45,414 nt of DNA from Hyphomonas sp. Lineage in GTDB: Bacteria; Pseudomonadota; Alphaproteobacteria; Caulobacterales; Hyphomonadaceae. Made by a program: the position numbers and the translations under genes. The notes under the pieces were generated by a model. It had not been told where the DNA came from. It saw only the letters and a list, made by a program, of their open reading frames with translations, and did not search any database. Positions 26,851-35,265 of this stretch are shown here, one piece after another (positions within the stretch are counted from its first letter, which is position 1; the number at the start of each line of letters is the position of its first letter). Where the stretch lies: NCBI GenBank assembly GCA_013791775.1, contig VMTE01000050.1:1-45414 (forward strand). Reading direction: 5' to 3'.

Positions 26851-28419
26851 CTAGTTGAGTCCGCGCGCTGTGGCATCGCAGCGGGCCCAGCCGTCCGGGT
26901 CGGTCAAGCCCGTTTCTATAGGCTCCGGAATATTGATCACGTCCGGGCCGGAATAGCTGATCCATACCCACTCATAGGCAGATGCATCGAACGCCAGGTG
27001 CATGTCTGACGTGCCGTACTGCGAGTAGTCCACCTGAGCCTTCAATCGGATCATGTCGATCTTGCGCTGCGTGGATGCGGTCGTAAGCCACTTCTTGCCG
27101 GGCCAATCGCCGAACCGCTGCTCCGGCGCGTAACTGGCCAGACAATCATTGATGGCGTTGCGCAGGGTCACCAGTTGCGAGTACCGGTCGGATGACCACG
27201 CCTCTCCCTTGGCACGATCACGTTCAATCCGGGCGATCGCGTTTTCGATGACGTGCACCGGTGCGTTGTGCCAAGCAAGCACGTAGTTCGGCCACTCATC
27301 TTCTGGAAGATATTTAGATGCGAGGATGGCGTCCTCGAACTTGCCTTGTTCAAAATACCCGTTTGCTCTGGTCCGGGCTTCGGCCCAATCCTGTTCGTTG
27401 CGGATCCGTGCTTCTTCGGCATCGACGGCAGCCTGTTCAGCTTGGATCCGGTTGCGTTCGGCCAAGGCAAGCTCCTCCGCTTTCGCGCGTTCGTCTTCAG
27501 CGGTCGCATAGGCCTGCCAGACTTCCAGGGCTTCTGCGACAGCCAGTTCGGGCGTCGCGTAGGTTTTCGGTGTCGCAAGCTCACCGCCAATGCTGAGGAT
27601 GGACCATGTGCCGTCGGTGCTGCTCCGACCGATGAAATACTGCCGGTGATATCGATGACAGAGCTCTTCGTTTGAGCCTTCTGGCGACAGGCTGCCGGGC
27701 TCGGTTGTGCCGTCGTCCATCAATGCCATGCGCCGCAGTTCGGACCATGGTCGACCGGGAATGCCGTCCAGCGCATATTCGACGGGAACGGTAACGGAAT
27801 AGGACGGCGCGGCGCAGTAATTGTCGGGACTGACGGGGGGAACAAAGCGCCGGTAATCAGAGTGCGGCGCCGGCGGGTCGACGGTTCCGTCGTCGGCGAC
27901 TCTCGACATTGTTATCGGTTGCCCATCCACGTCCGGTCCCGTCAGGTACCAGCCTTCCTGAACGCCCCAGCTGCCGAGATATACCCAATAGTTATAGTTC
28001 GTCGCCGTCTGCTTGCCGGAGGGTAGCGCGACGAGGGTGAGGATACCGTCTTTCCTTACGACCATTGCTCGGCTGTTGAGGACTTGCGAAGCATCGGTCT
28101 CCTCGCCAGGACCGGGATCCCAAAACACACGCTCAGCAACATCGCCGTTTGTTTCGAGCCGCCAGCGTAGCGTGCCGTCGATACCCTTGCACGACTTTAG
28201 TGAGCCGTCTGAATACCATTTGGCCTTGCAGTCATAGACTTCGCGCCAGACGTACTTGCCATAACGGTCGCCCGGAATGGCCACCCCAGTTTCTATTTCC
28301 TGCGTCGACTGGATGGTCGTCTTCGGCTTCTTCTTGTTGAAGCTCTGGGCTTCGGCGACGGTTCCGAGCGCCATGCAGGCCACGAGCAGAAGCGCCAATC
28401 GTAAGAATCGCAAATTCAT
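26851..28419 (-). CDS. secreted protein of unknown function, 522 residues
   Basis: I do not recognise a family. A signal peptide (MNLRFLRLALLLVACMALGTVAEA, cleavage near residue 24) leads to a Lys-rich start and a region rich in Trp, Tyr and Gly (about 45-290). Next comes a charged Ala/Glu-rich helix that looks like a coiled coil (roughly 305-370: AEDERAKAEELALAERNRIQAEQ), then a helical C-terminal part with several Trp. Four Cys fall in the first 260 residues. There are no lipobox or membrane segments, so it is periplasmic or exported. Codon use and GC are lower than the neighbours, and it is flanked by gene-poor DNA and repeats, which suggests acquisition or lineage-specific origin. Confidence 0.72.
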   Translation of the reverse strand: MNLRFLRLALLLVACMALGTVAEAQSFNKKKPKTTIQSTQEIETGVAIPGDRYGKYVWREVYDCKAKWYSDGSLKSCKGIDGTLRWRLETNGDVAERVFWDPGPGEETDASQVLNSRAMVVRKDGILTLVALPSGKQTATNYNYWVYLGSWGVQEGWYLTGPDVDGQPITMSRVADDGTVDPPAPHSDYRRFVPPVSPDNYCAAPSYSVTVPVEYALDGIPGRPWSELRRMALMDDGTTEPGSLSPEGSNEELCHRYHRQYFIGRSSTDGTWSILSIGGELATPKTYATPELAVAEALEVWQAYATAEDERAKAEELALAERNRIQAEQAAVDAEEARIRNEQDWAEARTRANGYFEQGKFEDAILASKYLPEDEWPNYVLAWHNAPVHVIENAIARIERDRAKGEAWSSDRYSQLVTLRNAINDCLASYAPEQRFGDWPGKKWLTTASTQRKIDMIRLKAQVDYSQYGTSDMHLAFDASAYEWVWISYSGPDVINIPEPIETGLTDPDGWARCDATARGLN

Positions 28420-28906
28420 AGCTACATCCCCAGAGCTGCTCCATACCCGCGAAATTTGTAGCGGGAACTCGGCGAAAGAGAAAGTGAGCGTGACGGCCCG
28501 GAAGCGCCCGGTGACGTGGACTCAGAGGGGTAGCCCGTTCTATTTGAAAAACTAGCCCCGATCCCGTCCCCAATGGTGGTTTGCCAACGTCCGATTGGGG
28601 CGAACGCGACTCTTGAACCGGTATCACCGCTAGCTCAGGCGGAGTCACTTCGCGACTCGTAGCGACTCGTCGGTCGGATAGAGGCCGCAGGCCGAAATCC
28701 GACACCCCAATCAATCAACGTCCTCTGCCCGGGCCGCACACCGTTTGCGGTGCGACCGCCGCCCCCCCTTTACGGCGAGCCGGATCGCGACTCGAAGGGC
28801 GGATAGAGCGAAACGAAAGCCACCATTCCGAAACACAGCGACCGTGCGCGTCGGATTTCGGCCTGCGGCCTCTATCCGACCTACGATTCCCGCAGTGCCT
28901 TGGAAA
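28420..28906. other. gene-poor, palindrome-rich stretch
   Basis: The 487 bases upstream of the secreted-protein gene and beyond the exporter stop hold no convincing gene. They contain a 7-bp inverted repeat (ccccaat 28568-28574, attgggg 28594-28600), a gagtc/gactc hairpin near 28642-28658, and the long inverted pair described separately. The promoter of the leftward secreted-protein gene should lie at the left end. Confidence 0.65.
28673..28880. repeat. REP-like pair: perfect 31-bp inverted repeats
   Basis: 28673-28703 and 28850-28880 are exact reverse complements over 31 bases, separated by 146 bases. With one mismatch the match extends a further five bases outward. Each copy is itself a near-palindrome, with GTCGGAT at one end and ATCCGAC at the other around a GGCC-rich centre. 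This is the layout of REP/BIME-type extragenic palindromes or of a small MITE with terminal repeats. I see no obvious target duplication. Confidence 0.75.
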
Positions 28907-30718
28907 TCAGCTCAACTGCAACTCCACCAGCCGCTTGTACGCGCCGCCCTTGGCCATCAACGTGTCGTGCGTGCCTTCTTCGACCGCGCGCCCGTCCTCC
29001 ATCACGATGATGCGGTCGGCGGCGCGCACGGTCGAGAGGCGGTGGGCGATAATCAACACCGTCCGCCCACGCGCAAACTGCGACAACGCCTCCTGCACCC
29101 TGGCTTCGCTTTCGGCGTCCAGCGCCGAGGTGGCCTCGTCGAGCAGCAGGATCGGCGCGCCGCGCAGGATGGCGCGGGCGAGCGCCACGCGCTGGCGCTG
29201 GCCGCCGGAAAGGTTGCGGCCCATCTCACCGGCCGGCGCATCATAACCGCCGGGCATCGCCTGGATGAATTCATGTGCGTTGGCCGCCTTCGCCGCCGTC
29301 TCGACCGCCGCCCGCGCCGCATCCAGCTTGCCCAGCGCGATGTTGTTGGCAATCGTATCGTCGAACAAGGCCGAATCCTGCGCCACCAGCGCCATCTGGC
29401 CGCGCAGGCTCGCGCCGGTCACATCGCGCACATCCAGTCCATCCAGACGGACCGCGCCGCCATCGGCATCGTAGAGACGCATCAGCAGGTTGAACACGGT
29501 CGACTTGCCCGCGCCGGACGCGCCGACGAACGCCACCGTCTCGCCGGGGCGCGCGGTGAAGGACAGACCCTTCAGCGCCTGCGTGCCGTCCGGATAGGCA
29601 AAGCGCACATCGCTGAATTCGATCTCGCCGCGCGCCGCTTCGATGCCCAGCGCGCCGGGCTTGTCGGCCACTTTCGGCGCGGCATCGACGATCTCGAACA
29701 CGCGGTCGGCGGCGGCGGCGCCCTCCTGCGCGACCGCGCTGATGGAGCCGAGCGCGCGCACTTCCGGCGCCGCAACCGCCACCGCGCCGATCACGCCGAG
29801 CAGGTCGCCCAGCGTGTTCTCGCCCTGCGAGATGCGCCAAGCCACGAAGCCGAGCAGCGCGGCCAGGGCCAGGCCGCCGAACACTTCCAGCACGGGATCG
29901 ACGCCGGCGCGTTTCGACAGGACCTTCAGGAACAATTTCGAGCGTTCGGCAAAGCCCTTCTGCGCGCGCGCCTTCTGCCAGCCTTCGAGGCCGAAAGCCT
30001 TGACCACGCGGGCAGACTGGAAGCCTTCGGACAGAAGCGACGTTACCTCGCCCGTCTGCTCGGCTGATCTCTTCGCCCGTTTGCGCACCGAATTGCCGAG
30101 CGAGACGACCGGCCCGAGCGCCAGCGGGTAGACCACCGCGATGATCAGCGCGAGTTGCCAGTCCTTCCAGAACAGCCAGATCAGTACACCGACCACCGTC
30201 GCAAGGCTTTTGGTGAAGTTGTTGGCAAAACGCAGCGCCGCTTCGCGGATGGAGATGACGTCGCTGATGAAGCGGGAAACGAAACTCCCGGACGCGTCTG
30301 CCGATATCCGCGCATAGTCGCCGCTGATCAACGCATCATACTGGACCGTCTGTATGCTGACGAGTCCGCGTTGCACACCGGTATTGTTCAGGAGCGTCAT
30401 CCCGTACATCGACAACGACCGCCCGGCGGTCAGCAGGATGATCGCGATGATGCCAGACCAGATCCAGCCGGCCGGTGCGCCGCCGCCTTCGCCGGTCATC
30501 TGCGCCTGCAGCGAATTGCCCACATAGTCGAGCGCGGCGACATAGCCAATGCCCCAAAGCGCCGTCAGCAGGGCCAGCGCGGTGCCACCGAAGAACCACG
30601 CCCGGTGCGGCCAGAAGTGCGCCTTGAACAGCCGCCAGAGGGACCGCTGGGGCGCGGCGGGGGCGGGTTCAGATTTGATGGGTGTCTCCCGTCGCGGGGT
30701 CGAGCAGCCGGTGCGCAT
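28907..30718 (-). CDS. MsbA-like ABC exporter (fused membrane and ATPase domains)
   Basis: About 603 residues. The six-helix type I exporter membrane domain (residues ~25-310) is followed by an ATPase domain with Walker A GASGAGKST, Q-loop, signature LSGGQRQRVALARAIL, Walker B ILLLDEATSALD and H-loop IAHRLSTV, all intact. Position next to cysQ, DUF4170 and pmbA suggests lipid A/phospholipid export, but substrate is inferred. The start is uncertain: the first standard codon is ATG 30718, which overlaps the upstream gene by 50 bases. No ATG, GTG or TTG is nearer, although an ATC at 30679 has GGGAG well placed before it. Confidence 0.88.
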   Translation of the reverse strand: MRTGCSTPRRETPIKSEPAPAAPQRSLWRLFKAHFWPHRAWFFGGTALALLTALWGIGYVAALDYVGNSLQAQMTGEGGGAPAGWIWSGIIAIILLTAGRSLSMYGMTLLNNTGVQRGLVSIQTVQYDALISGDYARISADASGSFVSRFISDVISIREAALRFANNFTKSLATVVGVLIWLFWKDWQLALIIAVVYPLALGPVVSLGNSVRKRAKRSAEQTGEVTSLLSEGFQSARVVKAFGLEGWQKARAQKGFAERSKLFLKVLSKRAGVDPVLEVFGGLALAALLGFVAWRISQGENTLGDLLGVIGAVAVAAPEVRALGSISAVAQEGAAAADRVFEIVDAAPKVADKPGALGIEAARGEIEFSDVRFAYPDGTQALKGLSFTARPGETVAFVGASGAGKSTVFNLLMRLYDADGGAVRLDGLDVRDVTGASLRGQMALVAQDSALFDDTIANNIALGKLDAARAAVETAAKAANAHEFIQAMPGGYDAPAGEMGRNLSGGQRQRVALARAILRGAPILLLDEATSALDAESEARVQEALSQFARGRTVLIIAHRLSTVRAADRIIVMEDGRAVEEGTHDTLMAKGGAYKRLVELQLS

Positions 30719-31790
30719 GCAGGATGAAATAGCGCGTCTCGGCATGGTCAACCGTGCGCTGGGCTGCAGCCTTCCAGGCGTCATAGGCCGCCTGATAGTT
30801 CGGGAACGCGCCGATGAAATCGAGCTGCGAAAGGTCTTCGAACTCCACGCCGGTCACATCTTTCAGCTCACCGCCAAACACGATGTGAAGGAGTTGCCTG
30901 CCGTGTTTTTCCTTGTCCGACATTTTCCGGGGCTCCGTCTTCTCAGGCGCCAGTTCCGTCACGGCCCGCGCCTGCGGGTCCGGAAGAGGCACATATCCTG
31001 TGCGGCGCACTAACAAAGGATGAAGCGCGTTTCCAGAGGCCACAACACTGCGCTGGGCGGGAACGGCCTGATTGAACACAAGGCGCTCGCCGGCATGGGT
31101 GGTTGCCTGCCCGCCTGCTTCGGAAACGAGCACGGCGCCGGCAGCGAGGTCCCAGTCGGCCTTTTCGGACAGCACAATCACGGCGTCCCAGTCTCCCGCC
31201 GCCACCAGCGCGAGGCGCAGCAGGGTGGCATTCGGCTTCGGCCGGGCGAGATGCACATCCGGCCAGGGTTCGCGCCAGCCCGGATGGCCGATCATGCCTT
31301 CATTGGTGATCAGGCGGGTGCCATGTTCCTGCGCGTGCGCCGAGACGCGGATCAGTGACCCGTTGCGCCGGGCGCCGGCCCCGCGCCGCGCGTCGAAGAA
31401 CTGGCCCAGCGCCGGGGCATAGACGACCCCCGCCACTGCTTCGCCCTCCTCCACGATCGCCAGCCCGACGCACCAGTCCGGCTTGCCGGCCATGTAAGCG
31501 CGCGTGCCGTCAATCGGATCAACCACCCAGCAGCGCGACTTCTGCCTCGCGGCCGGATCGTCGAGCGTCTCTTCCGACAGCCAGCCATAGTCCGGCCGGG
31601 CAGTTTGCAGCGTCTGGGCGCACAGCCGGTTGACGGCCAGGTCGGCCTCGGTGACGGGGCCGCCCGACGACTTGTTCCAGGCTTCGGCGCCGCCCTTGTG
31701 CAGATAGGACATCGCGAGGTCGCCCGCGTCCTTCGCCAGTTGGCAGAGCAGTCGGACGTCTTCGTCGAGTGTCCGCTCAGCTGCCGGCAA
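30669..31790 (-). CDS. CysQ-like inositol monophosphatase family protein fused to DUF4170
   Basis: 373 residues in one open frame. Residues 1-265 are an inositol monophosphatase/CysQ-type phosphatase with the metal motifs E73-E74 (LSEETLDD), D91-P-I-D-G-T96 (VVDPIDGTRAYM) and W213-D214 (ADWDLAAGA). That family acts on 3'-phosphoadenosine 5'-phosphate or similar substrates. After a linker (RRTGYVPLPDPQ...), residues 290-373 are a DUF4170 domain (MSDKEKHGRQLLHIVFGGELKD ... YFILHAHRLLD). Elsewhere DUF4170 is usually a separate small gene. The internal ATG at 30923 has GGAG about nine bases upstream, so a free DUF4170 protein may also be made. The start at 31790 overlaps pmbA by 14 bases. Confidence 0.87.
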   Translation of the reverse strand: MPAAERTLDEDVRLLCQLAKDAGDLAMSYLHKGGAEAWNKSSGGPVTEADLAVNRLCAQTLQTARPDYGWLSEETLDDPAARQKSRCWVVDPIDGTRAYMAGKPDWCVGLAIVEEGEAVAGVVYAPALGQFFDARRGAGARRNGSLIRVSAHAQEHGTRLITNEGMIGHPGWREPWPDVHLARPKPNATLLRLALVAAGDWDAVIVLSEKADWDLAAGAVLVSEAGGQATTHAGERLVFNQAVPAQRSVVASGNALHPLLVRRTGYVPLPDPQARAVTELAPEKTEPRKMSDKEKHGRQLLHIVFGGELKDVTGVEFEDLSQLDFIGAFPNYQAAYDAWKAAAQRTVDHAETRYFILHAHRLLDPATGDTHQI

Positions 31791-33123
31791 GGTTCATGTC
31801 CTCGATCAGAATCGACGGCGCATCCCGGGTTGAACGCAGTTCAAGGTCCGACGCCGGCACGAGCCGCGCGAACATCGAGGGCAAGTCGCCTGCGACCGTC
31901 ACTTCCGACACCGGATAGGCAATCTCGCCGTCCTCGAACCAGAAGCCCGCCACGCCGACCGAATAGTCGCCGGTATTGGGATTGATCGAGGGTCCGAACA
32001 TGTCGGTGACGAGCAGGCCCTTGCCGGCCGCCTTGGCCAAGGCGCCGGGCGACTCGGTTCCGGGGCGGAGGTAAACGTTCGAGGTGGACACACCCGGCGG
32101 ATCGCCGAAGCCGAGTCCGGCAAAGCCGTTGGGCTCAAGGCCCAGCTGGCGGGCCGTGGATGTGTTGAGCAGCCAGCGCGTCAGGCGGCCGTCTTCGATC
32201 AGGTGCGCCTCGCCCACCGGCAGGCCTTCGCCGTCGTGCACGCGGCTGCCCAAGCCCATCGGGCGGGCCGGATCGTCGGTCAGGTAGATGCCCTTTGCGA
32301 ACACCTGTTCGCCCATCCGGTCCTTCAGGAAACTGACGCCGCGCGCCACCGACGGACCGGAAATCGCGCCTAGGAAGGCGCCGATCAGGCTGTCCGAAAC
32401 ACGCCGGTCAAAGATGACCGCCGCCTTCTGGGTGTCGACCTTGCGGGCGCCGAGCCGCGCAATCGTGCGCTCACCGGCCGTCTTGCCGATCTCTTCCGCC
32501 GCCGGACGGTTCCGGGCGAAGCGGACAGACCAGCTGTCATAGTCGCGCTCCATCTGGCCGTCCCTCTCGGCCACGGCCGCAAGGCCGAGACTCGTGGACG
32601 TGCCGGTCTTCCAGGACCGGAACCCGTTGGTCGCCGCGACCCAGCGTTCGGACCGGTTCCAGGACGCGCCGCACCCGGCGACGGTCTTGATGCCCGGCAC
32701 GGCGAGCGCGGCCGCTTCGGCCGCCAGTGCCTCGCGCTCCAACACCTCGGCGGGCACTTCCGGTTCGCCCGTCAGGTCCATGTCGAACGGTCCGGTGGAC
32801 AGCTCGCCCGGTTCCGGCAAGCCGCAATACTTGTCCTCCGGCACCGCCCGCGCCATCGCCACGCAGCGTTCCGACAAGGCTTTCAGGCCGGCGGGCGTCA
32901 GATCGGCGCCCGAGACGTGCGCCTGGCGTTTGCCGAAGAAGCAGCGCAGCGCCACGCTGGCACTCTCCTCGCGCTCGATGCTTTCGAGTTTGCCCTCACG
33001 CACCGAAACGCTGACACCATCCGCGACGCCGATCCGGGCGTCGGCGGCGCTGGCGCCGGCCTTGAGGCAGTTGTCGAGCAGACCGGCCAGAAGCTCTGCC
33101 GGTGGAACAGTAAATCCAGTCAT
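31777..33123 (-). CDS. pmbA: TldE/PmbA family metalloprotease subunit
   Basis: A 448-residue partner of TldD; together they form the heterodimeric TldD/E zinc protease. It lacks the HEXXXH metal motif, as expected of PmbA. It has the family segments SVREGKLESIEREES, KDRMGEQVFAKGIYLTDDPARPMGLGSRVHDGEGLPVGEAHLIEDGRLTRWLLNTSTARQLG, GVSTSNVYLRPG and LLVTDMFGPSINPNTGDYSVGVAGFWFEDGEI. It is the first gene of the run pmbA-cysQ/DUF4170-exporter, with overlapping ends. tldD lies 13 kb away on the other strand. Confidence 0.92.
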   Translation of the reverse strand: MTGFTVPPAELLAGLLDNCLKAGASAADARIGVADGVSVSVREGKLESIEREESASVALRCFFGKRQAHVSGADLTPAGLKALSERCVAMARAVPEDKYCGLPEPGELSTGPFDMDLTGEPEVPAEVLEREALAAEAAALAVPGIKTVAGCGASWNRSERWVAATNGFRSWKTGTSTSLGLAAVAERDGQMERDYDSWSVRFARNRPAAEEIGKTAGERTIARLGARKVDTQKAAVIFDRRVSDSLIGAFLGAISGPSVARGVSFLKDRMGEQVFAKGIYLTDDPARPMGLGSRVHDGEGLPVGEAHLIEDGRLTRWLLNTSTARQLGLEPNGFAGLGFGDPPGVSTSNVYLRPGTESPGALAKAAGKGLLVTDMFGPSINPNTGDYSVGVAGFWFEDGEIAYPVSEVTVAGDLPSMFARLVPASDLELRSTRDAPSILIEDMNLAGS

Positions 33124-33177
33124 CCGCGCTAGATGGACTGCAGCGCGGCCCCGTGCAACTGGCCCCCTGCGCTGGAT

Positions 33178-33564
33178 TCAGCGCAGCGCCAGCCAGATCA
33201 GCCCGCCAGCCGCCGCCAACATCCCGAACCAGGTCAGCACCATGCCCCCAGCGCGGGCCGGCAGTATGGCGTTCGACAGCCCGAACGCATGCAGCAGGCG
33301 GCCCGCGGTGAAAACGCCGCCGATCGCATGGATCGCCCAGAGCGGCGCTGCCATCTGCGTCATCACGAACAGGCCGAGCATCGTCGCGGGAATGTATTCG
33401 GACGCATTGCCGTGCGCGCGCGCACGGATTTCCAAGTCTGCATCGCCGCCGGTGCCCAGGGACACCTTCGCCGCACGGCGGCGGCCAACGACGCGGAAGG
33501 ACAGGATCCAGAGAAGCAGGATGTTTACGCCGATATAGATGGCGGCAGCTGTAAGCGGTGTCAT
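33178..33564 (-). CDS. MAPEG family membrane protein
   Basis: A 128-residue four-helix membrane protein of the MAPEG family (related to microsomal glutathione S-transferases and eicosanoid enzymes). Helices run at about 5-24, 55-75, 78-98 and 105-127. The polar stretch ARAHGNASEYIPATM matches the MAPEG signature (R-x-x-N-x-x-E-x-x-P), where glutathione-binding residues lie. Bacterial members' substrates are mostly unknown. It is on the same strand as pmbA, 54 bases upstream of its start, and follows a clear terminator. Confidence 0.85.
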   Translation of the reverse strand: MTPLTAAAIYIGVNILLLWILSFRVVGRRRAAKVSLGTGGDADLEIRARAHGNASEYIPATMLGLFVMTQMAAPLWAIHAIGGVFTAGRLLHAFGLSNAILPARAGGMVLTWFGMLAAAGGLIWLALR

Positions 33565-33581
33565 GGGGCGTTTCCTCCAAA

Positions 33582-33609
33582 GAAAAGGCCGCCGGCTTGC
33601 CCGGCGGCC
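33582..33609 (-). terminator. terminator of the small membrane protein gene
   Basis: A perfect 9-bp stem (ggccgccgg 33587-33595, ccggcggcc 33601-33609) with a 5-base loop, followed on the minus strand by TTTTCTTT. It sits 33 bases past the stop of the 33643-33918 gene. Confidence 0.75.
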
Positions 33610-33642
33610 CCTGTGTTTCTCATGTGGCCAGCGGGGCCAACC

Positions 33643-33918
33643 TTACATATCCCGGCGCGCATCCGGCAGCCGGTCGTTGATGTCATCGCGGATGTCCATC
33701 AGCGTCACGATCAGGCCGCAAATGATGCTGGCGGCAACCCAGCCGCCGAAGCTGAACACGGCGAAGTCAGCCACCTGGGCCAGCGCGCCGGTCAGGCCGA
33801 TCAGTTCGCCGGTGAATACACCCTTCTGGTAGATGCCGAGCGCAATGCCGCCCACGATGATGGCGATATAAGCCACATACACCATGATCCGGAAACTGTT
33901 GATGATAATGAACTTCAT
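33643..33918 (-). CDS. small two-helix membrane protein, unknown function
   Basis: A 91-residue protein of two hydrophobic segments (about 9-29, VYVAYIAIIVGGIALGIYQ, and 50-72, AVFSFGGWVAASIICGLIVTLM) with a charged C-terminal tail (DIRDDINDRLPDARRDM). I do not recognise a family with certainty. An AAGGGGATCC lies just before the ATG. It has its own terminator downstream, so it is probably a single-gene unit. Confidence 0.75.
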   Translation of the reverse strand: MKFIIINSFRIMVYVAYIAIIVGGIALGIYQKGVFTGELIGLTGALAQVADFAVFSFGGWVAASIICGLIVTLMDIRDDINDRLPDARRDM

Positions 33919-34026
33919 TAGGATCCCCTTCTTGGTTCCGTCCTGTTCTGGACCGTGCGCCGGTGAGCGTCACGTCAAGCACTATAGAATTGCAGGCTCC
34001 GGGCCGTGGCCCTGGCCTGCGTATCC

Positions 34027-34347
34027 TTACTCCCCTGCCGGTGCGGCTCCGCCGCAGGCCTCAAGGTCGTTGGTTACTGCCGAGAAGGCAAGCAGATCCT
34101 CCACAGGCAGCGAACTCATGAATTCCACCATGTCCTGCTTATCCCGCCCGGCAGCCTGGGCCACCTTCTTGAAAAGCTCAGGTTTCAGGTTCTTTTCGAG
34201 GGCGTCAGCAACACAATTGCAGGTTGCTTCGGCCTCGCCTTTTTCGATGCAGGTTGCAACGAGGGCCTGTTTGTCAGACGGGCGGCCAAGCCCCCCGCAG
34301 CCGGACAATGCCGTCAGCGCCGCCGCCGAAACGATCAAGAACCGCAT
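34027..34347 (-). CDS. small cysteine-rich lipoprotein
   Basis: 106 residues. MRFLIVSAAALTALSGC is a lipoprotein signal with lipobox LSGC (Cys17), so the mature protein is membrane-anchored in the periplasm or outer membrane. The mature part has a Cys cluster (VATCIEKGEAEATCNCVADAL) and a late Cys (LEACGG), enough for two disulphides, and is otherwise helical and acidic. No known function. Start: ATG 34347; an in-frame start at 34368 would put extra residues ahead of the signal. Confidence 0.72.
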   Translation of the reverse strand: MRFLIVSAAALTALSGCGGLGRPSDKQALVATCIEKGEAEATCNCVADALEKNLKPELFKKVAQAAGRDKQDMVEFMSSLPVEDLLAFSAVTNDLEACGGAAPAGE

Positions 34348-34407
34348 CCAACACCCTCCGGACAACACCCACGCCGACTGCTCGCACGATTTCCGGCAGC
34401 TGAAAAG

Positions 34408-35121
34408 CTATTCCCGGCCCAGCAAGGCGTCCAGTTGCAGGCCCCGGCCCAGCTTCCGGGCGAAGGCCTCCTTGACCGCCATGCGGTCATAATCCTCCGC
34501 CACCCAGTCCAGGAACGGCTTCCAACGGCCCGCCTGCCGGCCCGAATTGTAGTCGGCGTAGGCCGCGATGAAGGCATCCAGCACGCCTGTCTTACCCTGG
34601 CGGACGTGCAGGTACTTGCCGGACAACTGCCCGGCAGCGTCCTCGAACGAGGCCCGTTCGCGCAGCAGCTTGTACAATACCCCCATCACCCCCGCCCGGT
34701 CCGCGCCGGACTTGCAGTGCATCAGCGCGGGATACTCGATCCGCTCGAACAGGTCCCGGGCGGCAAATATGGTTTCGCGCGTCGGGGGATCGCGGGAGAA
34801 GACCTGGAAATCGACCAGTTCGATGCCCGCCTGCTGGCAGGCTTCCTTCTCCAGCAGGTAATAGCCCCGGGTCGTCGGGCCGCGCAGGTTGAGGATCGTG
34901 CGGATGCCGCGCTGCCTTGCGTGGGCGAGGATCTGGCGCGGCGAAGGCTGGTTCGAACGCCACATCTCGGGGGAAATCTGGTGCAGGTTGCTGAACCGGG
35001 CCCGCAGGAAGCCGTGGTCGCCCCAGACCAGCTCGCGGCGGGCCTGCGCCCGGCCTGCCGGCGTCGACAGGTCTGCCGGCACATGCGCCTTGCGTTTGGT
35101 CTTGGGCGTCAGTTTCACCAT
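34408..35121 (-). CDS. tyrosine/dual-specificity phosphatase family protein
   Basis: A 237-residue cytoplasmic phosphatase of the DSP/PTP superfamily. The CX5R signature is HCKSGADRAG with Cys136 and Arg142. The upstream TILNLRGPTTRGYYLLEKEACQQAGIELVDFQVFSRDPPT segment is typical of this group, and Asp111 is a candidate general acid. It may act on phosphoproteins or on phosphorylated lipids/inositides; sequence alone does not decide. Start: ATG 35121 (an in-frame codon at 35130 is less likely). It diverges from the DUF6249 gene across 183 bases. Confidence 0.82.
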   Translation of the reverse strand: MVKLTPKTKRKAHVPADLSTPAGRAQARRELVWGDHGFLRARFSNLHQISPEMWRSNQPSPRQILAHARQRGIRTILNLRGPTTRGYYLLEKEACQQAGIELVDFQVFSRDPPTRETIFAARDLFERIEYPALMHCKSGADRAGVMGVLYKLLRERASFEDAAGQLSGKYLHVRQGKTGVLDAFIAAYADYNSGRQAGRWKPFLDWVAEDYDRMAVKEAFARKLGRGLQLDALLGRE

Positions 35122-35265
35122 GCCCCGCACCTAATCAGCAGCGGCGACCGGAGCAAGCCGGAGCCTGCATCGCGGCCCCGCCGGCCATCCAGGCGCCCCC
35201 CCCAAAAAAAGATTCGCCCCGCTGCATCCACAGACGCCCCTCACCGCATCTTACGGGCATGAACA

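Noticed and set aside
28600-28660. tRNA-like pieces (a tagctcagg D-arm-like stretch and a cttgaacc T-arm-like stretch)
   Set aside because: They are on incompatible strands and order, and no acceptor or anticodon stem can be formed, so no tRNA gene is supported.
28673-28880. CRISPR array or insertion sequence
   Set aside because: There are only two copies in inverted orientation, no regular spacers, and no transposase frame in the 146 bases between them.
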